Source: Hydrogenothermaceae bacterium
GTDB taxonomy: Bacteria > Aquificota > Aquificia > Aquificales > Hydrogenothermaceae
Assembly (NCBI GenBank): GCA_026418455.1
Contig: JAOABH010000003.1
Coordinates: forward strand, 310,001-374,000
Length of the DNA: 64,000 nt
Direction of reading: 5' to 3'
In this document: positions 8,390 to 18,138 of the stretch, one piece after another
How the letters are laid out: each line of letters begins with the position of its first letter
Numbering within the stretch: the stretch's first letter is position 1
Made by a program: the position numbers and the translations under genes
Notes under the pieces: generated by a model
Told to the model about the DNA's origin: nothing
Database searches by the model: none
Seen by the model: only the letters and a program-made list of their open reading frames with translations

Positions 8390-9586
8390 ATGTCAAATGT
8401 ATCAACTCAAGAGGTTCAATATAATAAATCTGGTCAGAGAATTGTATCCCCTGACTATCTTCTCTTCGAAGCACCAAGAGAAAAATTCTTTATGACTGGT
8501 TCTGAGGCAGTTAAAGAAGCTGTAAGAAGAGCATCAGTAGATGCTTCTGTTTCATATCCGATAACTCCTCAGTCTGAAGCTGCTCACCTTATAGGTGAAC
8601 TTTGGGTTGAAGGTTATGTAGGTGTTTACTTTAGGGGAGAGTCAGAGTTTGGTGTTATGTCTGAAGTTGCAGGATGTGCCTTAGCTGGAGCAAGAACTAT
8701 AACAACCACTTCTGGACCTGGAACTCTGAGAGCTTTTGAAAACTTCCCTATGTGGGCTGGAACGAGAATACCTGTTCAGCTCGTTTTAATGGCAAGAGGT
8801 GTAAACGCTCCTCTTTCAATTCAGCCAGACAACCTTGAAGTAGGATTTTTATTGGATACAGGATGTATGATATGGTATGCAGAGAACGCTCAGGATCTTT
8901 TCGATATGATCCTTGCAGGTTTTGTTGTTGCAGAACATCCATCTGTTCACGTTCCGGTAATTACCGTCGTTGATGGTTTCTTTGTTTCACATACAAGAGA
9001 AGCTATAATGCTACCACCAGATGATATAGCTCTACCTCCTTATAACCCGTATAAAGCACCAATGCCAGTTATAGATCTTGAAGCACCTCCAGGAAGATTT
9101 TTAAGAGACCCGTTTGTTATGAAATCTAATTATATATCCTATGCAACTCACGCAAGCTGGCAGTTTGAAGTTAGAGCAGCAATAGAAAGATCAAGACCTT
9201 TTGCTAAACACTACTTAAGAGGTTTAGTAGAGGAGTTTGGAAATCCTGATGCAGATATAGTTTTCGTAGCTGCTGGAACAGCTGCATCACAGGCTAAGGA
9301 AGCTGTAAGACTTCTAAAAGATGAAGAAGGAATAGATGCTAAAGTTGTAAAACTAAAAACCATAAGACCTTTCCCTTACGATGAGTTAAGAGCAGCTGTT
9401 AAAAATGCCAAGTATATATTCGTTCCTGAGTTTAACGTTGCTGGATGGTTAGAGAGAGAAGTAAGAAAGGCTCTTTATAAATACTCAGATGCAGAAATAA
9501 TAGGAGCACCAAGGGTTGCAGGTGGAATGACAATGCCTGCTGAAGTTATAGTAAGTGAAGTTTTAAGTAATTTGAGAGTTAAGTAA
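8390..9586 (+). CDS. porA: Pyruvate/2-oxoacid:ferredoxin oxidoreductase, alpha subunit
   Basis: 398 residues. It has the pyrimidine-binding fold typical of the alpha subunit: GSEAVKEAVRRA near the N terminus, the YPITPQSEAAHLI motif that contacts substrate and TPP, GPG at about residue 108, and a C-terminal domain II with KTIRPFP. With beta it forms the TPP active site that reductively carboxylates acetyl-CoA to pyruvate (or an analogous reaction) using reduced ferredoxin. The gene starts 69 bases after the epsilon gene with a strong aggaggt site and is followed 18 bases later by the beta gene. In an rTCA-cycle organism this is a CO2-fixing enzyme. Confidence 0.92.
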   Translation: MSNVSTQEVQYNKSGQRIVSPDYLLFEAPREKFFMTGSEAVKEAVRRASVDASVSYPITPQSEAAHLIGELWVEGYVGVYFRGESEFGVMSEVAGCALAGARTITTTSGPGTLRAFENFPMWAGTRIPVQLVLMARGVNAPLSIQPDNLEVGFLLDTGCMIWYAENAQDLFDMILAGFVVAEHPSVHVPVITVVDGFFVSHTREAIMLPPDDIALPPYNPYKAPMPVIDLEAPPGRFLRDPFVMKSNYISYATHASWQFEVRAAIERSRPFAKHYLRGLVEEFGNPDADIVFVAAGTAASQAKEAVRLLKDEEGIDAKVVKLKTIRPFPYDELRAAVKNAKYIFVPEFNVAGWLEREVRKALYKYSDAEIIGAPRVAGGMTMPAEVIVSEVLSNLRVK

Positions 9587-9604
9587 TTTAAGGAGGTTTT
9601 AGAG

Positions 9605-10465
9605 ATGTCTTTTAAAGTTTTTCAGATAAACGAAGAGTTTTTAGATGTAATGCCAAAAGAGATTGTAGAGCTTCAAGAAAATGCTACGTGGGGAAATCCT
9701 AAGAGAGGTGTTATGGATCTTCCTTTCCATAAGGAACTTATAGAGGAACACTCTCTTTGTGCAGGTTGTCCAGAAGCTGCAGCATTGAGATATATAATGG
9801 CTTCTATTCCTGCTCCTGAGGATACTGTTATAGTGAACTCAACAGGTTGCACATCTTTAGTTTTCCCTCATATCGCTATGCACACAATTCACTCACTATT
9901 TGGAAACCAAAATGCAGTAGCATCAGGAATTAAAAGAGTTTTAGAGTATAGATATCCTGATAGAGTTAAGGATGTAATTGTCCTTGCTGGTGATGGAGCT
10001 ACTGTAGATATCGGACTTGACTGTACTTTACAGTCATTTTTCAGACAGGAGAAGATAACAACTATATGTTTTGACAACGAGGTTTATGCTAACACAGGTG
10101 GACAGGAAAGTGGAATGACACCTAAGGGACATGTGTTTAAGATGGCACCGAAAGGTAAGCAGTTTGAAAAAGTCCCAATGTGGCAGTTAGCAATAGATTC
10201 TGGATGCCATTACGTTGCAAGATTGACAGTTTCATCTCCAAAGAGAGTTGAATCTGTGATTAAAAAAGCTGTTTATGTTGCAAGAGAGGTAGGTCCTACT
10301 TACATTCACCTCTATACCCCTTGTATCCTTGAGATAGGGCTTAACTCAGATCAAGGTCTTGAAGAGATGAGAAGTAAAGATAAAGAAAGATTTGAGTTCT
10401 TCGAGTATGTATCACCTCAAGCTCAGGAAGTTATCGAAAAACGTAAAGCGGAGGGCTTACTATGA
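9605..10465 (+). CDS. porB: Pyruvate/2-oxoacid:ferredoxin oxidoreductase, beta (TPP) subunit
   Basis: 286 residues. The TPP/Mg motif is clear: LAGDGATVDIGLD followed by the FDNEVYANTGGQ segment. The proximal [4Fe-4S] cluster ligands begin with CAGC in the first sixty residues, with a third cysteine in STGCTS. The protein decarboxylates or carboxylates the 2-oxoacid and passes electrons to the delta subunit. Its stop overlaps the gamma gene by four bases (ATGA), which implies translational coupling and a one-to-one complex. Confidence 0.93.
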   Translation: MSFKVFQINEEFLDVMPKEIVELQENATWGNPKRGVMDLPFHKELIEEHSLCAGCPEAAALRYIMASIPAPEDTVIVNSTGCTSLVFPHIAMHTIHSLFGNQNAVASGIKRVLEYRYPDRVKDVIVLAGDGATVDIGLDCTLQSFFRQEKITTICFDNEVYANTGGQESGMTPKGHVFKMAPKGKQFEKVPMWQLAIDSGCHYVARLTVSSPKRVESVIKKAVYVAREVGPTYIHLYTPCILEIGLNSDQGLEEMRSKDKERFEFFEYVSPQAQEVIEKRKAEGLL

Positions 10466-11181
10466 AAAGAAAAAGAGTCAACATCAGGATGCCTGGATTA
10501 GGTGGGCAAGGTGCTGTTACCGCTGCTCATATAATAGCAACTGCTGCGGATTACCAAGGTTACTATGCAGTATCAAACCCATTCTTCGGTGCTGAAAAGA
10601 GGATGGCTCCGGCTGAAAGTTATGCCAGAATAGGAGTTGAGCCGATATTTGACAGAGGAGAAGTAGTTTACCCTGATGTTATCATGGTGTTCCACAATCA
10701 CGTTATAACTATGGGTAAATCTTACACGATGCCATTTTATTCTGGAATAAAGAAAAATGGTTTAATAATAATAAACTCAGAGGAAGATCTTTTATCTCCT
10801 GGAGATAAAGCTTATCTTGACTCCCTCGGAGTTAAGGTTTATAACTTCCCAGCAACAAAGTTTGCAGTAGAGCAAGCTGGAACTGAGCTGGCAACTAACA
10901 TGGCTATGGTAGGAGCTCTCTTTGGTTGTATAGGTTCTGTAGGTCTTGAAGCTATTGAAGAAGGAATAAAGGCAAGATTCCTGAAAAAGTTTGTTGCTTC
11001 CGGTGGAACAGCATCTCTTGACTCTGCTCTTGAAAGAAAGTTTAAGAAGAAACTTGAACTTATCGAGAAAAATTTAAATACTGCAAGAGCGGCCTACGAG
11101 TTAGCATCTTCATGGGCAAAATCCCAAGGAATAGAAGATTTCTTACCACCACCTCCAAACAAAAAAGTAGAAGTAGCCTAA
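10462..11181 (+). CDS. porG: Pyruvate/2-oxoacid:ferredoxin oxidoreductase, gamma subunit
   Basis: 239 residues. The family signature MPGLGGQGAVTAAHIIA opens the protein, followed by NPFFGAEKRMAPAESYARI; in homologues this subunit completes the CoA-binding region. The last residues are proline- and charge-rich (LPPPPNKK). It is coupled to the beta gene through an ATGA overlap and is the last gene of the operon, ending ten bases before a GC-rich terminator shared with the converging relA/spoT gene. Confidence 0.92.
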   Translation: MKRKRVNIRMPGLGGQGAVTAAHIIATAADYQGYYAVSNPFFGAEKRMAPAESYARIGVEPIFDRGEVVYPDVIMVFHNHVITMGKSYTMPFYSGIKKNGLIIINSEEDLLSPGDKAYLDSLGVKVYNFPATKFAVEQAGTELATNMAMVGALFGCIGSVGLEAIEEGIKARFLKKFVASGGTASLDSALERKFKKKLELIEKNLNTARAAYELASSWAKSQGIEDFLPPPPNKKVEVA

Positions 11182-11190
11182 ATATATAAT

Positions 11191-11217
11191 CCCCCCGGTA
11201 TTTTCAGGGGGGTTCTT
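11191..11217. terminator. Bidirectional C6/G6 terminator between porG and the RelA/SpoT gene
   Basis: CCCCCC (11191-11196) and GGGGGG (11207-11212) form a very stable stem in an AT-rich genome, with a 10-base loop and TTCTT after it on the plus strand. The two flanking genes converge here, so the hairpin can end transcripts from both sides. Confidence 0.8.
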
Positions 11218-13360
11218 AAAATACTCTCTGAGCTTTAATAATGTTCTTTAGAGATCTTATAGAGTTTAGCACCTCATTCAGATGTTCTGTGTCTTTTACC
11301 TGTAAGTGAAAAACCATATTCGCTTTCCCGTCTTTTAAGTTATTAACCTTGATATTTTTGATGTTTGAATTTTTTGAAGCTATTGCGTTGGATACAGAAG
11401 CAAGGACACCTGGTTTATCTTCAGATATTACTTTTATTTTTGCAAGGTATAGACCTTTATAAGAATTCTTATTCCAAATAACATTTACAACTTTCTCCGG
11501 CTGTGTTTCTAATACTTTATTTACATTAACACACTCCTTGTTATGTATCGCTATTCCCTTACCTTTGGTTATTATACCGATAATTTTATCTCCCGCTATG
11601 GGATTACAGCAGTTAGCGATATACGACATTATATTACTGTGTCCGTCAACCTCTATGGTTAGGTCTCTTATCTCTTTTGATTTTGTAGTGTCCTGACTAC
11701 TCTCTTCCGGAGAGCCTTCTCCTTTTAGTAGTTTAATAACCTTTAAAGGAGATACTTTTCCATCTCCTAATGCTACAAGAAAATCTTCAAAACTTTTATA
11801 GTGAAATCTATTTACTATCTTTTCTCTGTCCTGGGAAGTTAGGCTACTTAATTTTAGATTTATCTTTTTTAAAAATTTTTCTAAAAGTTTTTCACCGAAT
11901 TTTATGGACTGCTCTCTCTCTATCTTTGCTATAAACTGTTTTATATTTGTTTTTGCTTTTGAAGATACTACAAATTTTAGCCAATCTCTACTTGGATTAT
12001 GGTTTTCCTGAGTTATTATCTCGACTTTATCTCCACTTTGAAGTTTGGTGTCAAGTGGGACAAGTTTTCCGTTGACTTTTGCTCCTACAGTTTTATGTCC
12101 TACCTGTGTATGTATTGCGTATGCAAAATCAACTGGAGTAGAACCTGCAGGTAATTTTATTAAATCACCTTTTGGTGTAAAAACATATATCTCATCAGAT
12201 GTAAGCTCATTACTTATATCTTTGAGTATATCTGAAGATCTGTCTTCTTTTAATGTTTCTAATAGATTTCTCAACCAAACAAATGATTGAAGATCTTTCT
12301 CTGTTAGAGATTCTCCTCCTTTGTATCTCCAGTGGGCTGCTATACCTTCCTCTGCTATTTTGTGCATCTGATGGGTTTTTATCTGTATCTCCACAAATTT
12401 ACCATTTGGAGCTATGACTGTTGTATGGAGAGCTTGGTATAGATTTGATTTAGGAAGAGAGATGTAATCTTTAAATTTCCCTGGGACTGGTGTCCATATT
12501 GAGTGTATTATACCTAAAGTTAAATAACACTCTTTTATATCGTTGACCAAAACTCTTATACCTATAACGTCGTAAACATCACTTAACTTTAAATTTTTCC
12601 GTAGGGTTTTCTCGTATATACTGTAGAGATGTTTTGCTCTATACTGTATATCGGCTTTTATACCATTGTTTTCAAGATTCTCTTTTAAAACTGGAATTAC
12701 ATTTTCTTTTAGGTAGTTCTCTATTGCCTGCCTTGAATGGGCAAAGTAAGTTTCTACCTTTTTATACTCTTGGGGATAGAGGTAGTAAAAAGATAGATCA
12801 TCTATCTCTCTCTTTATGTTCCAAAGCCCCAATCTTCCGGCTAATGGAGAGTATATCTCAAGACTTTCCTGGGCTATTCTTTTCTGTTTATCTTCTCTTA
12901 GATGTTGTAAAGTCCTTAAGTTGTGTAATCTATCTGCAAGTTTAACTATTATAACTCTTATATCTTTTGCTGTTGAAAGTATCAGTTTCCTGAAATTCTC
13001 TATCTTAGCTTCTTCAATAGAATCAAACTGGTATTTACCTATCTTAGTCACACCATCTACTATCTGAGCTACTTTTTCTCCGAAGAGGTTTGCTATCTCT
13101 TCTAAGGTTGTATCCGTATCTTCTACCACGTCGTGAAGTAATGCTGACACAATTGAAGTTTTGTCTAATTTTAAATCTGCTATAATCTTGGCTACTTCTA
13201 TTGGATGTATGTAGTAAGGTTCTCCGGATTTTCTGAATTGGTCTTTATGTTTTTCTATTATAAATAAAGAGGCAGACTCTATCTCCTTTATGTCTTCTTC
13301 TTTTAAATAACTAACCTTATCTATCAGTGATTTTACGGCGCCATCCTCTACTACTTTCAT
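11216..13360 (-). CDS. Bifunctional (p)ppGpp synthetase/hydrolase, RelA/SpoT family
   Basis: 714 residues, the usual length of a long Rel protein. In order: an HD hydrolase domain (YIHPIEVAKI, LLHDVVEDTD), a nucleotidyltransferase synthetase domain (YDVIGIRVLV region), a TGS domain (VFTPKGDLIKLP), a helical/zinc-finger-like part with ANCCNP, and a C-terminal ACT domain (SEDKPGVLASVSNAIA). Because the HD catalytic residues are intact, it should both make and degrade the stringent-response alarmone. It is transcribed alone, diverging from the pabC gene across a 109-base intergenic region. Confidence 0.95.
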   Translation of the reverse strand: MKVVEDGAVKSLIDKVSYLKEEDIKEIESASLFIIEKHKDQFRKSGEPYYIHPIEVAKIIADLKLDKTSIVSALLHDVVEDTDTTLEEIANLFGEKVAQIVDGVTKIGKYQFDSIEEAKIENFRKLILSTAKDIRVIIVKLADRLHNLRTLQHLREDKQKRIAQESLEIYSPLAGRLGLWNIKREIDDLSFYYLYPQEYKKVETYFAHSRQAIENYLKENVIPVLKENLENNGIKADIQYRAKHLYSIYEKTLRKNLKLSDVYDVIGIRVLVNDIKECYLTLGIIHSIWTPVPGKFKDYISLPKSNLYQALHTTVIAPNGKFVEIQIKTHQMHKIAEEGIAAHWRYKGGESLTEKDLQSFVWLRNLLETLKEDRSSDILKDISNELTSDEIYVFTPKGDLIKLPAGSTPVDFAYAIHTQVGHKTVGAKVNGKLVPLDTKLQSGDKVEIITQENHNPSRDWLKFVVSSKAKTNIKQFIAKIEREQSIKFGEKLLEKFLKKINLKLSSLTSQDREKIVNRFHYKSFEDFLVALGDGKVSPLKVIKLLKGEGSPEESSQDTTKSKEIRDLTIEVDGHSNIMSYIANCCNPIAGDKIIGIITKGKGIAIHNKECVNVNKVLETQPEKVVNVIWNKNSYKGLYLAKIKVISEDKPGVLASVSNAIASKNSNIKNIKVNNLKDGKANMVFHLQVKDTEHLNEVLNSIRSLKNIIKAQRVF

Positions 13361-13425
13361 AATTAATTCCTTAAAATTTAGTTGATTTTAATATAAACCT
13401 TTTAGCTTTATTTTACAAGGATTTT

Positions 13426-13434
13426 TGTTATAAT
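13426..13434 (+). promoter_or_regulatory. Extended -10 promoter upstream of pabC
   Basis: TGTTATAAT at 13426-13434 matches the extended -10 form TGNTATAAT, 36 bases before the pabC start. No good -35 is visible at 16-18 bases, as expected for extended -10 promoters. The 109-base region 13361-13469 also holds the start of the divergent relA/spoT gene; nothing else stands out in it. Confidence 0.5.
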
Positions 13435-13469
13435 AGCTCTGTGTAAGAAAATTTTTTGGGGGTTTAAAT

Positions 13470-14207
13470 ATGGAGAGATACTTTCTAAATACAGAACATT
13501 TAGATGATGAGAAGTTTGTAAGAGTTATCTCTTACGGTGAAGGGGTTTTTGAGACTTTCAGGTATAACGGAAAATTTCCTAAACATTTAGACAAACATTA
13601 TGAGAGATTGGTTAAGGGTCTGAAAACTCTAAAAATTCCTGTCATATCTAAAGAAGATTTTACCTACAATATCTCTAAAGCTGTTGAAAATTTTGACGAA
13701 AAAGACCTGTATGTTAAAGTGATTGTTTTTGGAGAAGGTATGAGTTATTATCCGTTGATGTCTTTGAAAACTAATGTTTTGGTTATTTTAAAACCTTACA
13801 AACCTATAGATGAAGACATAACTCTAACTGTTGCACCTTTTAGGGTTCACAGTTCTGATCCTTTACTTAGGATTAAATCAACTAATTATCTGAGGAATAT
13901 TTTAGTGAAAAGATATGCTAGAGAAAGAGGCTACTTTGATGCTATTATACTAAATGAAAATGAAGAAATAACAGAAACTTCTTCTGCAAATATCTACTGG
14001 ATAAAAGGTAGATATCTCTATACTCCTTCTGTTGATTGTGGATTACTTCCAGGTGTTTCAAGGTCTGTTGTTATTGAAAATGCTAAAAATGAAGGTTTCA
14101 CTGTTGTGGAAGGAAGATTTAGTTTAAAAGATATAAAAAATGCCGATTTTGTGTTTTTGAGTAATGCTCTTCACGGTGTTATGAGGGTTAAAAATGTGGA
14201 TATATAG
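13470..14207 (+). CDS. pabC: Class IV PLP enzyme, probable aminodeoxychorismate lyase
   Basis: 245 residues of the class IV aminotransferase fold. Visible landmarks are YGEGVFETFR, the region with the expected PLP lysine (IKSTNYLRN), the ETSSANIYW segment that binds the cofactor, and GLLPGVSR. The short length and the KSTNYL..L...A form fit 4-amino-4-deoxychorismate lyase, which releases pyruvate to give p-aminobenzoate for folate. A branched-chain or D-amino-acid aminotransferase is possible, since these are close relatives. The 3' end overlaps dacB by 14 bases. Confidence 0.78.
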   Translation: MERYFLNTEHLDDEKFVRVISYGEGVFETFRYNGKFPKHLDKHYERLVKGLKTLKIPVISKEDFTYNISKAVENFDEKDLYVKVIVFGEGMSYYPLMSLKTNVLVILKPYKPIDEDITLTVAPFRVHSSDPLLRIKSTNYLRNILVKRYARERGYFDAIILNENEEITETSSANIYWIKGRYLYTPSVDCGLLPGVSRSVVIENAKNEGFTVVEGRFSLKDIKNADFVFLSNALHGVMRVKNVDI

Positions 14208-15576
14208 GATTTTAATTTTTATATTACTCTTCTTTTTGCCTGTAAAAGCTCAAACTAACGAAGTTCTAAGAAATATTATAGATAGTCAAATAATGGATAT
14301 TTTGAAAAGTTCAGATATATCTGCCGATGATATAGGTATATATGTCAAATCTTTAACATCTGGAGAAGTTATCTACAATAAAAATGGTGATAAACTCTTT
14401 ATTCCAGCTTCCAATCAAAAGATTATAACAACTGCATCTGCACTTTTAACATTAGGTCCTGATTTTAAATTTGAAACAAAATTTTTAACAGATGGGGTTA
14501 TAAATAATGGTGTTTTAAAAGGGAATCTATATATCCTGGGGGGTTACAATCCTGAATTAAATGAAGATTATTACAGAGAATTTGTAAAATTTCTCAAAAA
14601 CAAAGGAATATCAAAGATAGAGGGGAATGTAATCGTTGTATCTAATGTAAATTACCAACCTCAAGGTTGGCCGGAAAATGATTTAAATTACTGTTTTACA
14701 GTATCTCCTTCCGATATTCCAATATCGGAAAACTGTCTTAGAGTAAAAGTAGTAGTAGATAGAGGAGTAAAGGTTTTTCTGTCTCCGGATGGGTATATAG
14801 AGATTGTAAATCAGTTGCGTATATCAAAGGGAAAAAATCATATAGATGCTAAATTAGAAGGTCAAAAGCTGTATATAAGCGGGAATGTCAGAAATAGAAT
14901 GTCAGAAGAGTTCTCAATACCGATAAAAAATCCAACTCTTTACAATCTTCTGGTATTTACAAAAATATTACATCAAAACGGAATAACCTTTAATAAGGTT
15001 TATATATCTAATTCTTTACCTTCAAATCTAACTTTAATTTACTCTATAAAATCTTCTCCTTTGAGGGATATCATTAAAAAAGCAAACAAAGATAGTAATA
15101 ACTTTATAGCAGAGCAGTTGTTTTTATACCTTGGTAAGAGCAACATAATAAAAACTATGGAGAAGATGAAAGTATCTGTCAGTTATGTTGATGTTTTTGA
15201 TGGTAGTGGTTTGTCAAAGTATAACAAGGTTTCTCCGAAGATCTTGGGAGAAATTTTAGATTTTATGTATAAAACTCCTTACTTTGAGGATTTCTTTCAA
15301 TCTCTGGCTGTAGGTGGAAAAGATGGAACTTTAAAACATAGATTTTCTGAGCTTACCGGAAAAGTGTATGCAAAAACTGGATATATAAATGGAGTAAAAA
15401 ATCTCTCCGGATACGCTATATCCGTTGATGGACAGGTTTATATCTTCTCAATTCTTGTAAATAATCTTAAATCAACAAAACCGGCAAATGAGATACAGGA
15501 AAGAGTGTGTAAAGTTTTAGTAAATTCTGCTAATCTGTCAAAGTCGGCAGATATTAAAGTTAAAACATTTCATTAA
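14194..15576 (+). CDS. dacB: D-alanyl-D-alanine carboxypeptidase/endopeptidase, PBP4 type
   Basis: 460 residues, beginning with a hydrophobic signal peptide ending near PVKA. The three penicillin-binding motifs are present: SxxK (S73-NQ-K76), SNN near residue 304, and KTG in AKTGYIN. This is the PBP4 class, which carries a large insert domain between SxxK and SxN. It trims or cleaves peptidoglycan cross-links in the periplasm. It starts inside the pabC gene and converges with hisA, with a four-base overlap of the two stops. Confidence 0.92.
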   Translation: MWIYRILIFILLFFLPVKAQTNEVLRNIIDSQIMDILKSSDISADDIGIYVKSLTSGEVIYNKNGDKLFIPASNQKIITTASALLTLGPDFKFETKFLTDGVINNGVLKGNLYILGGYNPELNEDYYREFVKFLKNKGISKIEGNVIVVSNVNYQPQGWPENDLNYCFTVSPSDIPISENCLRVKVVVDRGVKVFLSPDGYIEIVNQLRISKGKNHIDAKLEGQKLYISGNVRNRMSEEFSIPIKNPTLYNLLVFTKILHQNGITFNKVYISNSLPSNLTLIYSIKSSPLRDIIKKANKDSNNFIAEQLFLYLGKSNIIKTMEKMKVSVSYVDVFDGSGLSKYNKVSPKILGEILDFMYKTPYFEDFFQSLAVGGKDGTLKHRFSELTGKVYAKTGYINGVKNLSGYAISVDGQVYIFSILVNNLKSTKPANEIQERVCKVLVNSANLSKSADIKVKTFH

Positions 15577-16292
15577 ATATGGTGTAAATCTATCTTTCCC
15601 TCATAGATAGCTTTTCCAACAACAACTCCGGCTATACCAACCTCTCTAATCTCATAGAGTTTTAAGACATCTTCAAAACAGCCTACTCCTCCGGAGGCTA
15701 TAACAGGTTTTGAAAGATTTTCAGCTAAGAATTTTGTCCCTTCTATATTTGGGCCCTCCAATGTACCATCTCTATTTACATCTGTGTAGAGATAACCCCA
15801 TATGTTTATATTATCAAACTTCTTTGCAAAATCTAAAGGTGTTGTATCAGCTTTTTCAACCCAACCCCTTATGGCTAACTTTCCATCTTTTGCATCTATT
15901 CCCAATACAACTTTGTTAGGGAAATCTTCAACGATCTTTAAAAACTCTTCTCTGTTTTCATAGGCAAGACTACCGATAATAACCCTATCAACTCCAACTT
16001 CAAACATAGATTTAACTGCTTTGTAGCTTCTTAATCCTCCACCAAATTCTGCTTTAACATTCGTAGATTTTAAAATCTTTTCCACAATTTTTATATTCTT
16101 TGGGACACCTTCATAAGCTCCATCTAAATCTACAAGATGAATATATTTAAATCCAGTATCTTCAAACATCTTTGCAACATCTACCGGATTTTCTGAATAA
16201 ACTTTTACATTACTAAACTCACCTTTGTATAATCTAACTGCTTTTCCTTCCTTAATATCAATTGCCGGAATAATAAAATTTTTCAAATCCAA
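15573..16292 (-). CDS. hisA: Phosphoribosylformimino-AICAR-P isomerase
   Basis: A TIM-barrel protein of about 239 residues. It starts with the classic FIIPAIDIKEGKAVRLYKG, and the second half has the matching VLGIDAKDGKLAIRGW and ASGGV phosphate-binding motifs, with the catalytic aspartates in AIDIK and DVNRDGT. It catalyses step four of histidine synthesis. I take the TTG at 16292 as start: an excellent GGAGAAGG lies upstream, whereas the ATG at 16319 overlaps a TATAAT (16318-16323) that looks like the gene's own -10 box and has no ribosome binding site. Confidence 0.93.
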   Translation of the reverse strand: MDLKNFIIPAIDIKEGKAVRLYKGEFSNVKVYSENPVDVAKMFEDTGFKYIHLVDLDGAYEGVPKNIKIVEKILKSTNVKAEFGGGLRSYKAVKSMFEVGVDRVIIGSLAYENREEFLKIVEDFPNKVVLGIDAKDGKLAIRGWVEKADTTPLDFAKKFDNINIWGYLYTDVNRDGTLEGPNIEGTKFLAENLSKPVIASGGVGCFEDVLKLYEIREVGIAGVVVGKAIYEGKIDLHHI

Positions 16293-16317
16293 CTTCCTTC
16301 TCCATAAACTGATTTTC

Positions 16318-16348
16318 ATTATACAAATTCTTATTTTCGACTTATAAT
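16318..16348. promoter_or_regulatory. Divergent -10 elements between hisA and ilvB
   Basis: On the minus strand TATAAT lies at 16323-16318, about 25 bases before the preferred hisA start. On the plus strand TATAAT lies at 16343-16348, about 35 bases before the ilvB start. Neither has a convincing -35. The two operons are probably transcribed away from this short region. Confidence 0.45.
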
Positions 16349-16382
16349 ATTGTTTATTATTTTACAATATAGGGAGTATGCT

Positions 16383-18134
16383 ATGCAAATGAAGAAAAAA
16401 AGAGGAGCTGATATAGTAGTAGATGTTTTGGTATCTGAAGGAGTTGATACAGTTTTTGGACTTCCCGGTGGAGCAATAATGGAAGTTTACGATGCTCTCT
16501 TTGATGCCCCTTTTAGAAATGTTCTAACGAGACATGAGCAAGCAGCATGTCATATGGCAGATGGTTATGCAAGAGCTACCGGAAAAGTTGGAGTTGTTAT
16601 AGCAACTTCTGGACCGGGAGCAACAAATTTAGTTACAGGACTTGCAACTGCATATATGGACTCAATTCCGTTGGTTGCCATTACAGGACAGGTACCAAGA
16701 CATTATATAGGTACAGATGCATTCCAAGAGGCAGATGTTATAGGTATAACAAGACCAATTACAAAACATAACTTTTTAGTTACAGATATAAAAGATCTAC
16801 CTCTTATACTAAGGCAGGCTTTCTATATAGCCAAAACAGGAAGACCAGGACCAGTTTTGGTAGATATACCTAAGGATATAACTCAACAGGTATCCGAATA
16901 CAGAATACCAACAGATGAGGAAGTTAAAGAATCTTTACCTGGCTACAATCCTCATACAGAAGGAAATCCAGTTCAGATAAAAAAGGCAGCAGAATTAATA
17001 AGAAAAGCAACAAAACCTGTTTTATACGTAGGTGGAGGAGCCGTCCTTTCTGATGCTGCAGAAGAAGTTTATAAGTTGGCAAAGCTGACAAATATTCCTG
17101 TTACAACAACGAATATGGGTAAAGGTGCATTTCCAGAAAATGATCCTTTATCTCTTCATATGCTTGGTATGCATGGAACTTACTATGCTAATATGGCTGT
17201 TTATAATGCAGATCTTCTAATAGCTATAGGTGCAAGATTTGACGATAGGGTTACTGGAAAAATAACAGAGTTTGCACCTGAGGCAAAGATAATACATATA
17301 GATATAGATCCTGCCTCTATTAGTAAAACAATAACAGTAGATGTTCCTATAGTTGGAGATGTTAAAACTGTATTGAAAAAACTTATTAAAGAACTTGAAA
17401 GTAAGCCAGTTGAATGGATCGCTGCCAGAGAAAGCTGGTTAAAACAGATTCAGGAATGGAAAGAAAAACATCCATTAACATACAGAAAATCTGATAAGAT
17501 AATAAAGCCACAGGCTGTTATTGAAGAGATTTACAACGTTACAGGTGGAGATGCTATTATATCAGCTGGAGTTGGTCAGCATCAAATGTGGGCTGCTATG
17601 TTTTATAAATATAGCTATCCAAGGCAGTTTTTAAACTCAGGTGGACTTGGCACTATGGGATTTGGATTTCCAGCTGCAGTAGGAGCAAAGATAGGAAGAC
17701 CAGAAAAGACAGTTTTCGCAATAGAAGGAGATGGCTCATTTATAATGAATGTTCAAGATTTAGCTACTGCAGTTCAGTATAGAGTTCCAGTGAAGATAGC
17801 TATAATAAATAATGGTTTCTTAGGAATGGTTAGACAGTGGCAACAGTTTTTCTATGATAGCAGGTATGCAAGTGTATGTCTCTCTGTTCAACCAGATTTT
17901 GTTAAATTAGCAGAGTCTTTTGGTGCAGTAGGATTAAGAGCAACAAAACCTTCCGAAGTAAGAGAAGTTTTAGTTAAAGCTATGGAGATAAACGATAGAC
18001 CGGTTTTAATAGATTTTGTGGTTGATAGGGAAGAGAATGTTCTTCCTATGGTTCCAGCAGGAAAAAGTTATAGAGAAATGATACTTACACCTAAACAAAA
18101 GTCAGAAGCAGAAACTATGTATTTAGTGGGGTAA
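16383..18134 (+). CDS. ilvB: Acetolactate synthase, large catalytic subunit
   Basis: 583 residues from ATG 16383, chosen because agggag lies seven bases upstream; an upstream in-frame ATG at 16350 has none. The three TPP-enzyme domains are visible: PYR domain with the catalytic glutamate in TRHEQAA, central FAD domain with [10 protein letters not shown], and PP domain with GDGSF..NVQDL and [12 protein letters not shown]. It condenses pyruvate into acetolactate for branched-chain amino acids. It is followed four bases later by the regulatory subunit and then ilvC, with a small secreted-protein gene between. Confidence 0.96.
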   Translation: MQMKKKRGADIVVDVLVSEGVDTVFGLPGGAIMEVYDALFDAPFRNVLTRHEQAACHMADGYARATGKVGVVIATSGPGATNLVTGLATAYMDSIPLVAITGQVPRHYIGTDAFQEADVIGITRPITKHNFLVTDIKDLPLILRQAFYIAKTGRPGPVLVDIPKDITQQVSEYRIPTDEEVKESLPGYNPHTEGNPVQIKKAAELIRKATKPVLYVGGGAVLSDAAEEVYKLAKLTNIPVTTTNMGKGAFPENDPLSLHMLGMHGTYYANMAVYNADLLIAIGARFDDRVTGKITEFAPEAKIIHIDIDPASISKTITVDVPIVGDVKTVLKKLIKELESKPVEWIAARESWLKQIQEWKEKHPLTYRKSDKIIKPQAVIEEIYNVTGGDAIISAGVGQHQMWAAMFYKYSYPRQFLNSGGLGTMGFGFPAAVGAKIGRPEKTVFAIEGDGSFIMNVQDLATAVQYRVPVKIAIINNGFLGMVRQWQQFFYDSRYASVCLSVQPDFVKLAESFGAVGLRATKPSEVREVLVKAMEINDRPVLIDFVVDREENVLPMVPAGKSYREMILTPKQKSEAETMYLVG

Positions 18135-18138
18135 AGAT

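Noticed and set aside
12634-13067. Plus-strand ORFs opposite relA/spoT
   Set aside because: Shadow frames of a complete well-conserved gene on the other strand.
16293-16319. Longer N terminus of HisA (nine extra residues)
   Set aside because: The ATG overlaps a TATAAT box and has no ribosome binding site; TTG 16292 has one and fits the family.
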